Assembly (NCBI GenBank): GCA_031002005.1
Contig: CM061920.1
Location: 49,392,610 to 49,456,609 of the forward strand
Length of the DNA: 64,000 nucleotides
Origin: Vandiemenella viatica
Taxonomy: Eukaryota; Arthropoda; Insecta; Orthoptera; Morabidae
Direction of reading: 5' to 3'
The translations under genes were made by a program, and so were the position numbers. Each line of letters opens with the position of its first letter. Within the stretch, counting starts at the first letter, position 1. Below, in pieces: positions 1 through 10,619 of the stretch. Under the pieces are notes generated by a model, which worked only from the letters and a program-made list of their open reading frames with translations, ran no database searches and had not been told where the DNA came from.

Positions 1-430
1 GGGGACGCTGTTGAGAGCCCTCGTCGATGCTGCTTGAACGTCCTGGATTGAGTCAAACCGCTGTCCCTTCAGCTGATTTTTCATCCGTGTGAGGAAGAAA
101 AGTCAGATGGAGCCAAATCAGGACTGTAGGCGGGGTATAGCAACGCGGAAATGTCGATTCGGGCCAACAATTGCCTCATGACGGCGCGCCTGGGCACGGC
201 GCATTGTCGTGATGCAGAGTCCAGTTGGCGGAGATGACTGGTCGCACGCGATTTACTCGGTCTCGCAGGCGGGCTGGCACTTGCAGGTAAAAGTTCAAAT
301 TGACAGTTTACATAGGGGAAACGAACTCCTTATGAATCACCCCACGATGGTCAGAAAACACGATCAGCATTGTCTTGATCGTTGATTTGCTCATGCGAGC
401 CTTCGATGGACGGGAGGACATGGAAGGAAA
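1..430 (-). mobile_element. mariner transposase fragment, minus strand, cut by window start
   Basis: Reading the minus strand from about 420 to 1 gives the middle and C-terminal part of a mariner (Tc1/mariner superfamily) transposase. Visible blocks are KSTIKTMLIVF near 400-370, LHHDNAPCPG near 220-190 (the second catalytic aspartate) and YPAYSPDLAPSDF near 175-120. These are diagnostic for mariner catalytic cores. At least one stop (the codon after IVF) and frame changes interrupt it, so it is a dead copy. The C-terminus runs off the window. A second copy starts on the other strand at about 431. Confidence 0.88.
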
Positions 431-768
431 CTGTTGGCCCGATTCGGCGTTGTAACGTTGCTGCACCCCGCCTACAGTCCCAATCAGGCTCCAACTGAGT
501 TTTTTTTAATATTCCCACGGATGAAAAGGCAGCTGAAGGGACAGCAGTTTGACTCGATTCAGGACGTTCAAGCAGCATCGACGAGGGTTCTCAACAGTGT
601 CCCCGAATCTGACTTCCAGAAGGCGTACGGCCAATGGCAGCAGCGTAATTTTTGGTGTGTAGCTGCCTAAGGGTGCTATTTCGAAGAGGATTAAGGAATT
701 GTAAATATATCTTCAATAATTCTTTTAAAAAAAAAATCAGTCCTACTACTTTTGGTATAGACCTGTAT
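431..768 (+). mobile_element. mariner transposase C-terminus and 3' terminal repeat, plus strand
   Basis: The plus strand encodes the mariner C-terminus: LHPAYSPNQAP, then MKRQLKGQQFDSIQDVQAAS, then ESDFQKAYGQWQQR, stopping at 670. The usual mariner 3' end follows: an A-rich stretch and a cagtcctactacttttgg-type terminal repeat near 738-768. It matches the same protein segment as the opposite-strand copy at 1-180 but is not identical to it. The N-terminal two thirds are absent. It is joined head to head with the minus-strand copy near 420-431. Confidence 0.85.
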
Positions 769-899
769 AAAGTCTGATTTGAAATTGTTTTACGTCAGAT
801 AAGTGCATTGAGATCCGCAAGTCAGAAACTGTTAAATAACTGCCTTTATACACATATTAACATATATTTTTAGGTAGATTTAACTGAATTATGATAAAT

Positions 900-2830
900 T
901 ATTCAGCACTTCACTTCATATTTTTTTTCAATTCCTGACACCCTTATCCCCAAAAGAAAATTTTCCAACTCTCTTATGCACAGTTTGTTTTCCTTCCAAT
1001 CACTATTCCTAATTGTTCAACCAATCTCCTTGCAAGCATCATCTCCAACTTATAGATTGTACAATTCCAGCAGTCTCTTCACCCTCCTCCTGTCTTCCAA
1101 CGACTCTCAATCCAGTTCCTTTATCATATCAGTTACTGACTGAGTCCTGCGATAATTTCCACAATCAAATATTGCTGCCCTTCTCCGACACCTGTATTTG
1201 ATACCAAAAATGCGGGTCCAAAACTACACCAACGTTCTGACCAAAGTTTTGTAACCCAATTCCCTAACTTCTCTGGTACATCCTCTCGTCACCCTCTCCA
1301 GTAAATGAATTTTAAAACCTTCTCCTCCCACCTGCCCAATGTGGCCTGTTCAGTTGAGTTTATTAGCAGACGTTATGTCAAGATATTATACTTCAAGCCT
1401 TCAACAGGCAATTATAACCCCATCTTATAATCATAAACAACTTATAGTTTTTTTTTATCTGTGTAACTGATAATCTGAATCTTCGTGGCATTTATCTTCA
1501 TTCCATGCTGACCTACCCAGTTAGCTATTCTACCCACGTGAACCTGCAGCCGTTCACAATCTTCTCCTATTTTAATCCTATTATATACCTAAATTTTTAC
1601 CGTGAACCATCAATATAATCATTCATTACGATAATGAACAGCAACAGTCCCAATACACTACCCTATGGAACTCCCATACAACTTCCATCTGTTTTGATAA
1701 TATATTTTTTTTATTCCAAACTTTGCTTCCTGGCTATTCAAGAATTCCTCTACCTAGTAAGTTTTCCATCCACACCAACGGTTTTATATTTATTTAAAAC
1801 CATTTTATAGTTCACTCTGTCAAATGCCTTAGAAAGATGTAGTGCCACTATCAACTTGGCATCCCTTGTCCAATTCAAATAGCCCATGATCTGAGATTCA
1901 CATGAATATCCTGTTGTCAATCTGCAAACCAGTTTCTTTCCTCACAGACATTTAAATATAGTCACATATCAATCACTCCATCATTCTAACTATCACTGAT
2001 ATTAGAGCTAATCAGCCTTTAATTTTCAACCCTACTGGTCACCACTCCTTTATGAACAGGTACTACTATCATTCTTTTTTAGTCCTCTGGTGAGCAGCAA
2101 AAATCTAGATACATTTTAAATAAAATTTCAAGGTAAAGTCCAATATCATATCCCACAAATAATTTTTTTAAGCTTTTTGAGTTTCTTCAAAATTTCCTGA
2201 GAATTTATTTCAAATTTTGTAGTTTTCTCATTTTTTACTTATAAGGAGACTTCTCTGATTTATTTCTTCCTATCTCAAGATAATAGTTGCAATAGTCACT
2301 AGTGGTCTCCTTAAACCAGATATTCAATTTCTGATATTTTAAAATCCTCAGTAATTTTATCTCTATTCTTAACTACAAGTGTCTGAATACAATCCCTTTC
2401 CTTCAATTTTCTAACATAGCGATGGAAATTTCTAGATACATCATTAACTGGTCTCCCTGCACAAATATTTTTTTCCATAAACCCATCCTTTGCTTCTCTC
2501 TTTGATCTTATTAATTTGCTTCTTCAGTTGTTTAGTGTTCTCTACTGCCTTCTTGTCTCAACTCTGTTGTGTTCTTGTCTCACTAACCACTTTAACCTTC
2601 TCACCTCACTATTTTTTGCTTTGGAATAAAAATTTCGTCATTCTTATTATCTCCTTAAACTCTTCCCTCTTCGCCTCTACTGTACTTGTGCCATCCTTCC
2701 ATTTGCTGAAACTTTCCCTGAAACCTCTCTTCAGTTCTAAAGTCTATGCCTTTTTTTTTTTATAAATATACCTATTTACCCCTTCAGTTCTATCCAATGT
2801 TTTACCAAATACCCTAATATCAATCAGAAC
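900..2830 (-). mobile_element. decayed LINE family B (CR1-like), reverse transcriptase part
   Basis: The minus strand carries heavily mutated pieces of a non-LTR reverse transcriptase. At 1690-1625 the block reads MGVP*GSVLGLLLF, the RT motif G(V/T)PQGSVLGPLLF with Gln changed to a stop. Further 5' (1860-1820) a KAFDRVNYKM-like block fits RT motif A context. Downstream, 1560-1480 carries RIANWVGQHGMKINATK, as in the RT thumb. The start of the RT and the region before it extend to about 2830. The copy at 20050-22560 aligns along its length, including text near 2490-2700. The 3' end near 900-990 is shared with 62940-63020. No intact ORF remains. Confidence 0.72.
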
Positions 2831-3189
2831 TTTTTATGCAAAATAAACTATAAAAAATAGTAGCAAACCTGAAATCTATAATAGGGGGTGAAAAATGTAA
2901 AGATGTCAGTAAGTTGAGAACAAAATAGAATTGTAAAAAAAAAAAGAAGAACTTTAGAGAACACCTGAAACAACTGAAGAAATTATTAATGACATCAAAA
3001 TGAGTATCCACGATATTATGGCTGAAGGAGTACATTCACTGACAAGGCCAAACATTTCTACAGCTATATTAGGAAGTTTAAGACATAATGATTTTTTTTT
3101 TATATCTATCTAATTATTTTATATGATTTTGTGGTCTAATAATGAGGTTCCATTGTTGAATAGTTTGTGAATGATTGGAATTATAGTTT
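2831..3189. other. no recognised feature
   Basis: AT-rich sequence between two LINE blocks. I see no coding motif or repeat shared with the rest of the window. Confidence 0.4.
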
Positions 3190-3509
3190 AATGTGTGAGT
3201 GGAGACTTTTCCGGCATACTGATGCAATATGCGGGTGTCCAGCCTGATGGTGGTGTATAAACAAACGTTTTGACAGATAGCTCAGGTGTTGGAAATTCTG
3301 CTAAATGATAACATCTGAGCAAAGCCTGTAGACCAATCATTAGCAATCTCCACAAGAGCAAGGCTGATCTGCACAATAGGGCACAGAAGGCACAAATGGC
3401 AACACTCGGGAACTGCAGCAGACCGTGGATTAAGCCAGCGCTTATTATCAATCTGTAGCGGCAGTTGTGTAATTGGTATGTGTATGGATGGCTGACATGT
3501 GGGTTCATC
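3190..3509. repeat. remnant of a hammerhead-like/PLE-associated repeat
   Basis: On the minus strand the stretch 3280-3215 (GAGCTATCTGTCAAAACG, then CAGGCTGGACACCC) resembles the 3' part of the repeat at 9770-9850. Another block at 3388-3430 (cacaaatggcaacactcggg) matches 9530-9560 on the plus strand, so the copy looks rearranged. Part of the same signal (ggagacttttccggcat, gggtgtccagcc) recurs at 36862-36925. It directly abuts the 3' end of LINE-A. No coding function is claimed. Confidence 0.5.
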
Positions 3510-3723
3510 TACATATATACTCTGCAATTCACAAAATTGTGCATTCAAATCCCTAATGGCACGAGGCAAAAAAGAATTCATATAAGAATCATTGCGGCAC
3601 CTTATTTCTCTAATCTTGTCTTTCCTGTCATTCCGGCTCAAATAGGTTGGTGGACAAAGTATTTCACTACACTCGTAAGTGAAAGTGGGAGTACACGTTT
3701 ACTAATAACTTTAAACGAAACAT

Positions 3724-5099
3724 TCATCGTCCATCTACCAGAGACTTCCAGCCTAGTCTACTAATCAGTTCTGTGACGCTTTCATAAGGACTGTAGCAAG
3801 CGGTCACGAATCGAGTGGCTCTTCTCTGTACTTTCTCTATACTTTCGATCAACCCCTTACGAAATGGATCCCAAATGGCACAACAATAGTCCAAATGTGG
3901 ATGCACAAGAGAATTTTACACTATCTCCTTTGTTTGTTCATTACAATTTTTCAAGATTTTCGACCTATGAATTGCATCCTAGAATTAGCTCTACCTACTA
4001 ACGAATAAATGTGTATGTCCCATTTCATGTTCCTTTGTACTGTTACTCCCAAATATTTCATAGAATCAACCATATCGATAACTGAATTATTTAACTCGTA
4101 TTTCTGAACAATTGGATTCTTTTTGTTAGTTATGCTCATTGTCTTGCACTTTTTACAATTTAGCGTAAGTTGCCACTCAGCGCACCAAGCCAAAAGAATA
4201 TCCAGATCACGCTGAATTTCTAAGCAATCGGCCCTATAAATAACCACATCATCAGCAAAAAATCTAAAAAGGCTTTTCACTTTGTCTCCAAGATCGTTTA
4301 TAAAAATTAAGAAAAGAAGTGGTCCTATTACATGTCCTTGAGGTACACCCGATGTAACATCTAGATTATAAGAATTTTCTCCTTCAACGACGACATACTG
4401 CAACCGACCAGTTAGAAAATCATTCATACATTCACAAAGCTGATCTGATATACCATACGCTCGAAGCTTCGCTAAAAGGCGGTTGTGTGGTACAGAGTCA
4501 AAGGCTTTCTGAAAATCTAAAAAAATTGTATTTACTTGTGAACCTGCACCAATAACTTTCATTCCGTCGAGTGTAAATAGGGCCAGCTGTGTTTCACATG
4601 ATCTTTTTTCCTGAAATCCGTGTTGATTTGCTGTAAGCAAATTATTTTCATCTAGAACATTCATAATGTTCCAGCATATAATATGCTCTATGACTCTACT
4701 ACAAACAGATGTTATACATATGGGACGATAGTTTCCAGGATCTCTTCGATCACTTTTCTTGAAAATCGGAGTTACTTGCAGGATTTTCCAGTCTGAAGGT
4801 ATATTTCACTCCTCTAATGATTTACTGAATATATCAGACAGAAATGGCCCAATTTCTGCCGCATACTTTGAAAATACTATTACTGGAATTCCATTCGGGC
4901 ACGGTGCTTTCCCCCACTTCAGGAGCTCTAATTGCTTAATGATACCTGCAGTATCTATTCGTAATGATTCCATCACCAAGTCAACACGGCGTGGGAAAAC
5001 GGGAATAATATCCTTATTTTCATCAGTAAATGAATTTTTGAATACAGTATTTAGTACGTTAGCTTTATCGCAGCTTTTTATTAACCTCGGAATCTTCAC
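3724..5099 (-). pseudogene. LINE-A ORF2 reverse transcriptase and C-terminus
   Basis: Three collinear minus-strand ORFs form one reverse transcriptase. 5099-4806 has the N-terminal LLKWGKAPCPNGIPVIVF block (K..GPDGIP in relatives). 4664-3951 has HGFQEKRSCETQLALF, FLDFQKAFDSVPHNRL (motif A), SGVPQGHVIGPLLF (motif B) and FFADDVVIY with an intact ADD centre (motif C), then MKYLGVTV. 3906-3724 has HLDYCCAIWDPF and KVQRRATRFV, the CR1/Jockey-like C-terminal region. The pieces are separated by frameshifts. The catalytic core looks well kept, so the copy is probably not very old. Confidence 0.9.
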
Positions 5100-5589
5100 A
5101 AATTAGTGCTGGAATATTGCTATTGGCACAATTGACTTTTCATACATACGACCAAAATTTCTTTGGGTTTTCTGTTAGACTCTTAGAGAGAGAGTTGGAA
5201 TGAAAATTGTTCAAGGCCTCGCGCATTACATTCTTAATATGTCCTTTTAACTCAGCTAAGGTTTCTAAATCGCTGCGACACCCTTTTCTTCTTCAGCGTG
5301 CATGTATCCTCCTTTGTTTTTTGAGTAATCTTTTGACTTCGCATGTGTACCATCCTCCCCATTTATTGTCCGCTTTGGTAGATGTATTTCCATACCTTCC
5401 CTGACTATTCGTATAAATCAATACCACATCTCTTCAACGGTATCTTTTGTTGACTTGAAGTTATGGTAATTATTCCTCAAGTAGGTTCTAAAAAACTCCT
5501 TTGAGGCCTTTTTGAATCTGTATACAATCCGCCCTTTTCTCCTTTTTCGCTTGGTCATTAGTTTGATAGTCGTAATTACCGCTTTGTGA

Positions 5590-6069
5590 TCACTTATTCC
5601 TGAGGTCGCTGAATAATTCTGGCCTGTTGGTAACCAGCAGATCTAAAATATTTTCGCTACCGTTATGACACCACGTAGGTTCATTAACTAGCTGCTTGAG
5701 ATGATTATCTGACAATAAATCGAGAATTATTTCAGAAGCTGCTGTATCCCTGCTACCTGTAATGTGAACGTAATTATGCCAGTCAATATAAGGCAGATTG
5801 AAGTTGCCTTCTAGAATCATAGCACGATCCTGAAAATGGCTAGCTATACTGTTTACATTATTTCTTAACTCCTCAGCGATAGCTTTTTCGGAATTGGGTG
5901 GACAGTAGAAGGCGCCTATGATGAGTTTTGACCCAGCAACATTGAGTTTAATCCATATGATTTTACAGATCGTATCGACGTCTATTCCATTACACGGGAG
6001 TAATTTACTCACAGCTATAAATACCCCACCTCCATGAGAATGTAATCTGTCTTTACGAGAAATGTTCAT
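5590..6069 (-). pseudogene. LINE-A ORF2 endonuclease (APE-type) domain
   Basis: Minus-strand ORF of 159 residues with APE-like endonuclease motifs: HGGGVFIAVS near the start, LIIGAFYCPPNS, then MILEGNFNLPYIDW, and NILDLLVTNRPELFS at the end. In active relatives the third motif normally reads GDFN, so the Asp-to-Asn change (GNFN) would damage the metal-binding site. The domain nicks target DNA to prime reverse transcription. It stops at 5590, where a frame break separates it from the reverse transcriptase part. Confidence 0.85.
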
Positions 6070-6199
6070 GCTATCTTTAAAAGTTTCGGCAGAACTTATT
6101 TCCAGTTTTAGCCAACTTTCTGTACCGATAACGATATCCGCTTCTGTGCCGGTTGTTTGTTACAAATGCTTCTACAGTTAATTACGAGAATGTTTAATT

Positions 6200-7316
6200 G
6201 TCGAGATTCTTTTTCGTTCCTCCTACATTCCGGTGCTGCATCTGTTTGGGTTGCCCGTAACTGTATTTCGTGTTTGGGTCTTCCTCCCTCAGCCTAAAAA
6301 CCTCCCAGTGCACTCCACACGGCCCCTGCAACCCGTGTAGATGATTCACGTGTGTAGTGCACACCTGACCTATGAAGGGGAACCCTACATGACTCGACCC
6401 TATGGCGAAGATCGAGAAATCTGCAGCCAATATCATTACAGAACGTCGTAGTCTCTGGTTCAGCCCCTCAATACGGCTCTGAACCAGAGGTCCACAATCA
6501 ACTCTGTCTACGATGCTACAAATGGTTAGCTCTGCCGATATCTTGTGGCCACTGGCCACAGAGTTCACCCTTTCAGCAGCCGCCGGAAGGAAGAGAGGAT
6601 AACCTGCGACCCAAGGCGACAAGCATCATTGGTGCCGACATGAGCCACAATCTGTAGTTGGCTACACCCCATCCTTTCTATGGCATCCAGGATGGCTGTT
6701 CCACATCTTGGATCAGGCCACCCGGAATACATACTGAATGGACGTTGGATTTCACCCCTGAGTAATCCGCCATTTCCCTAAGGGGCTCTAATAACCGCCT
6801 AACGTTAGAGATCCCAACTATCAAAATCCCCTTCTGTGTTTGCTCAGACCTAGCGGGCCGGGGAGCCATCAACTCGCAGGATGACAATTGTGGGACTGAG
6901 TTAGCCAACGACAATACATCATACCGGTTGGACAGTCGAACAAGTTCAGCGTCTTGGCCTTTAAGCCTGCTCGACTGCCCCTCAGTGCTGCTTCGAAGTC
7001 TAGAGGCCATATGCCAGTCACCGACAGGCGACTGCGGCACAGCCTCCAACTCTTCAGCCTCGGTTGCAGGTACGACGGTCGATACGGGAGAATCTGTTAT
7101 AGGCATGGCTACATCAGTTTCCCCAATATTACATCTACTGCAACCTTTGACGGCAGCTTCCAGCTGTGTAACTTTCACTAACACAGCTGCAAACTGTGCG
7201 CGGAGATCAGCCACCTCAGCTCGCGTCTGCACACAGCAATCACAGTCCCTAGCTATTCTGCTTTTGAAAAATGCAAAAAAGAAAAAAAAGAACAGAAAAA
7301 AGGAACAGAAACTCAA
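6200..7316 (-). pseudogene. LINE-A ORF1 with SGNH/GDSL-esterase-type domain
   Basis: The first open part (7316-6678) starts with a phenylalanine-rich stretch that may be non-coding. A cysteine/leucine segment compatible with a short coiled coil follows (VADLRAQFAAVLVKVTQLEA). Then comes ILIVGISNVRRLLEPLRE, which fits block I of CR1 ORF1 esterases (GDS, with the catalytic Ser retained as GIS). After a frame change near 6680, AHVGTNDACRLG at about 6650-6618 fits the GTND block. The family is thought to support retrotransposition by an unclear role of this hydrolase-like domain. At least one frameshift separates the two blocks, so this is a pseudogene. The clade assignment is by motif only. Confidence 0.75.
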
Positions 7317-7330
7317 AATAACCTGTACTT

Positions 7331-7566
7331 CTTACAAAATATAAACACTCAGAGATAGCACTAACTAAATCTGCACACCACTAAAGATCAAATACAAAAC
7401 AAAAATATGTTACTGTCCTGAACGAATCCTCAGCTGTAACTATCCTCTACTTTCTACACAAAATAAACACTCAAAGATTACACTAACTAAATCTGCACAC
7501 CACTAAAGATCAAATACAAAACGAAAATACATTACTGTCCTAAATGACTGCTCAGCTGTAACTATG
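7331..7566 (-). repeat. tandem duplication in the LINE-A 5' leader
   Basis: Two copies of a ~115-bp unit occur with a period of 122 bp: ataaacactc starts at 7341 and again at 7463. Both share cactaactaaatctgcacac, then aagatcaaatacaaaac and a tail containing ctcagctgtaactat. They lie directly upstream (minus sense) of ORF1. Repeated monomers in 5' leaders of LINEs often hold the internal promoter; that role is inferred here. Confidence 0.7.
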
Positions 7567-7690
7567 GGGTTTTCCCTATGATGCCCTATGACTTGCGCCG
7601 ACGATCTTCATGTATCTTCTGCTCTTGAGCTCTTGTTCCACGGACTATCCTCTTCTTCTCTTGTACTGCTAAATAAACATGAGCATCGAG

Positions 7691-9134
7691 AGTAATGTAA
7701 GACCTAGATGTGCACTGGGGTAGGTGCATAAGTCTTTGTCTTAGCTTTGACTGTGTGTAGCCTAGGATGTCCAGCTATTGCTTTATTATGACGAGGTTGC
7801 CACTTTATTTTTGTACCTCAAGTTAAGGAAAGGTATAGATAAATAAATGTACATAAGTCAGTTGGAATTAAAATCACTATATTTTTGAAAGTGTTGTAAA
7901 GTCATTAGATGGATAGGCGTCAGACAAAGTCACAGAAAGAAAGTTTGCAAGTTCGATTACCGATTCGAGCCAAATCACACACCATAGTTCACTATATTAT
8001 GGATTATTACTTGAAAGTATGGAAAAGTTTGTTACACGCTTCTATTAAGGCACTTGGTTAGTCAGTGACCGACACTTAAGAAATCCTGAGGCCCCACTTG
8101 GCGAAATACTATTTCAAAACTGCATCGTTGTTATCCCAAATGAAACTCTAAAACTTTGTGATGCCTCCATCTCGCACAGTAGTGCTGTAAATGAAAACCG
8201 ACTAGCCGGTTATCCCTCTTGCGGTTTCTGAAAGACTGAGCCAACTGAGCGAATGCACGAGTCTACATCACATCACGCTCACCGCTTCTCGAAGTCTGGC
8301 GGCCGAGGGAAAGTTCTAGGCATCTACCTGCTCTCTCACAAACCATGGGAAACTGCAAAGCTGTTGCTTCACATGGGTAGTTTCTGGAAGGCTAATCAGA
8401 TATCAAATCGCATGTCTGAAAACCTTGCATCATCTAATTTTGACCTTGACAGTAAAAATAATGCTATCTCTCTGAAATTTTACAAATTGATAGCAAATGT
8501 CAACTTTAGTTATTATGAAAAATTTCGTAACTTTAATCGCTTAGCCAAAAATAAACAATTTAGATACGAATTTTCGAAATATTACTGCAGATGAATGCTG
8601 AAAGCTGATGCAATGCAAAATACTAACTCAACAACTGTAAAAACCTGATTTCTAGCTTGAATTATCATAGAAACTAACTGTAGAAATGAAATACAATATT
8701 ATCCAATCTAACTCACGGTTCTGAGAATAAAATTTTGTCACAGTTACAAAATTTGACAGTAAGCTTGCATCTAGGAGAAGGAGCAGACAGGTAAGGATTA
8801 CTTGAATGAAATAATCTCTTCTGAAAACCTCATTTAATCCGTACTGAACTGTAAACCACCTACATCTGATGATAAACAAGAGAGAGAGGTATTCCGTAAC
8901 CTGTGCTACTGGTTACAGGGATGAGACTTAGCCCTACAGTATACAACTAACAGAGAATGGTAAGGTTGGTGCAGCAATTATCTATTCCGAGGCCTAGCTG
9001 GTAACTTGCTCAACACTGAAGTAGTGAGAGTGATCCATTTATTCTAGCTCGCTGGTTAAGTATTGGCTTGCACGCTCAGCACTGCACGTGTAACTTGCAA
9101 CCTGAACTGTCGATCGGCAAAAAAGTTGAACAAA
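7691..9134. other. no recognised feature
   Basis: About 1.4 kb without a coding motif I recognise. It includes a moderately open stretch at 8253-8594 with no family resemblance and AT-rich text at 8400-8900. It may be old unique sequence or decayed repeat. Confidence 0.4.
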
Positions 9135-9394
9135 CAGGAGGTGGTTTTTTTTTTTTTTTTTTTTAACTGCTTTACGTCTCTCAACAGCGAGGTCTTTAGA
9201 GACGGGAAAGGATGGGGGCAAGGAATGGGAAGGAATTCGGCCATGGCCTTTTTAAGGAAGCATTTGCCTGGAGTGATTTGGGAAACCATGGAAAACCCAA
9301 ATCTGGATGCCCGGACGGGGATTCGAACCGCCATCCTCCCGAATGCGAGGCCAGAACACTATCCGTTACACCACCACGCTCGGCAGGAGGTGGT
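9135..9394 (-). mobile_element. tRNA-derived SINE with 11-bp target site duplication
   Basis: A minus-strand SINE of about 238 bp (9146-9383). Its 5' head contains a gtggtgtaacggatag A-box-like block and a ggttcgaat B box, followed by a conserved body (gggcatccagatttgggttt; ccatggtttcccaaatcact). It ends in a 20-base A tail, seen as T at 9145-9164. The flanks caggaggtggt at 9135-9145 and 9384-9394 are identical, which fits an 11-bp target duplication. The near-consensus tRNA-like head and perfect duplication suggest a fairly recent insertion. Related copies lie at 24362-24592, 29812-29987, 47738-47862, 53769-53988 and 63118-63168. Confidence 0.92.
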
Positions 9395-9479
9395 AACTCG
9401 ACATCTGGCTACAGAGAAACCTAACAAACTTACATGATTTTAATACCAAAATGTTATACTAAATAATGTCCCTTCACAA

Positions 9480-9856
9480 ATCACAACAGGCCTGCCAGCT
9501 TCGCGGACTGCCAGCACATCAAGGCGGAAAGGCACAAACGGCAACAGTTGGTTACTGCAGGGGGTCGCGTAGTAAGCAAGCACTTTCGACCAATCAGAAT
9601 GGGCCTACCAGCATCGTGGACCTCCAGCACATCCAGGTGGCTGGGGAACAGGCATCGTAATGAGTCCAAGATTTTGTGCACCATTGCTGAATGTATATAA
9701 GGAAGTGTGATAGGGGGCTAAGCCAGTATAGGTGGAGACAGCCAGCTTGCAACAGCTGGAAGAGACCTGACAACTGATGAAGACAGCACAGCTAGCTGTC
9801 AAAATGTTGTATTTATACAACACCATCCGACTGGACATCCGAGTGGATTATATAAT
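9480..9856 (+). repeat. PLE-associated repeat with hammerhead-like core
   Basis: The 3' part holds CTGATGA (9776 onward), a GACAGC/GCTGTC hairpin and CAAAATG, then a conserved tail catccgactggacatccgag. In a hammerhead ribozyme the arm after the hairpin would read GAAA. Here CAAAATG looks like CGAAACG after decay of both CpG sites. The block resembles short dispersed repeats at 51748-51941 and 3190-3509. A TATA-like tgtatataagg lies at 9693. Self-cleavage is inferred from the pattern and not shown. Confidence 0.55.
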
Positions 9857-10619
9857 ATAGTTTAAGTTGGTAGTATATCAGGAATCTAGTGTTGGTGATA
9901 ATGCACAGCATCAGAGACAGACTAGCAGTGGCAATGGATATTTTAAGCTGCAGTTTGGTAGTAGACATTCTGATTGTAATATGTCGTAGGTCAGCATAGA
10001 ACCCCAAACATAACTGCTACAGACAATTTAATTATTACGATCATGGAGTTTTGTGGTGTACTCTGGTATTTTAAGAAGAAATTTATGTTCATGGTTTATA
10101 GCTCAAGCATCTGTCCAGAAATTCAACAGGCCACTCAAGAATGTATTTATGTGGATGGAGAATATAACAATCGAAATCTAAGGTGCGACTTTATTGGTTT
10201 ATTTCAACCAGCTTCTGTTAAACAACAATGGAGTTGTGGCTATCATCAGCGATTCAATGACTGAACTTTGTTGGGAACCTTATCTGGGCTGTTTGGAATA
10301 CCATATCAAGGTGTGTCTGTGGCTGACCAAATGGGCACATGTTCTTGATGTGAATAGAAGAACAAAATTGCAATATACTTCACAAGAGGCAGAGATGATT
10401 CTGGATAATGAAAGGAAGATTTTACCAGTCATATTAAATAGTGTAAACAGTCAACAATTGCTCTGATAAGAAAATCAGTTAAGGTATAATGGTATAATGC
10501 TGAAATAATGTTGTTTTAGAGTCAAAATTAACACAATATTGCCATACTCGTGTTATTGTCTGAAAATGTGCAAAGTAACTACATAGTGCAGAGTCAAGGC
10601 GAATTTGTGGAATAGCAGA
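9857..10619. other. no recognised feature
   Basis: Open stretches at 10043-10264 and 10194-10466 have no motif I recognise. The piece lies between a hammerhead-like repeat and a PLE, so it may belong to the 5' part of that PLE. Confidence 0.35.

Larger units (their letters stand above)
3510..7690 (-). mobile_element. nearly complete CR1-like LINE (family A)
   Basis: A non-LTR retrotransposon reading on the minus strand: 5' leader with a duplicated unit (7566-7331), ORF1 with an SGNH-esterase-type domain (7316-6200), then ORF2 endonuclease (6069-5590) and reverse transcriptase (about 5100-3724). The 3' end at about 3510 has atctaca text; on the minus strand this is a TGTAGA-type microsatellite tail, seen more clearly in the second 3' end at 28342. 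Esterase-bearing ORF1, APE endonuclease and short 3' microsatellite tails are features of the CR1 group. Several frameshifts and stops make the copy inactive, but long domains are preserved. Confidence 0.85.

Noticed and set aside
3188..3641. Minus-strand open frames of 106 and 119 residues
   Set aside because: They run over the LINE-A 3' untranslated end and a short repeat; no protein motif.
9290..9383. tRNA gene on the minus strand
   Set aside because: Its tRNA-like head leads into the conserved SINE body and A tail with a target duplication, and the same unit recurs elsewhere.
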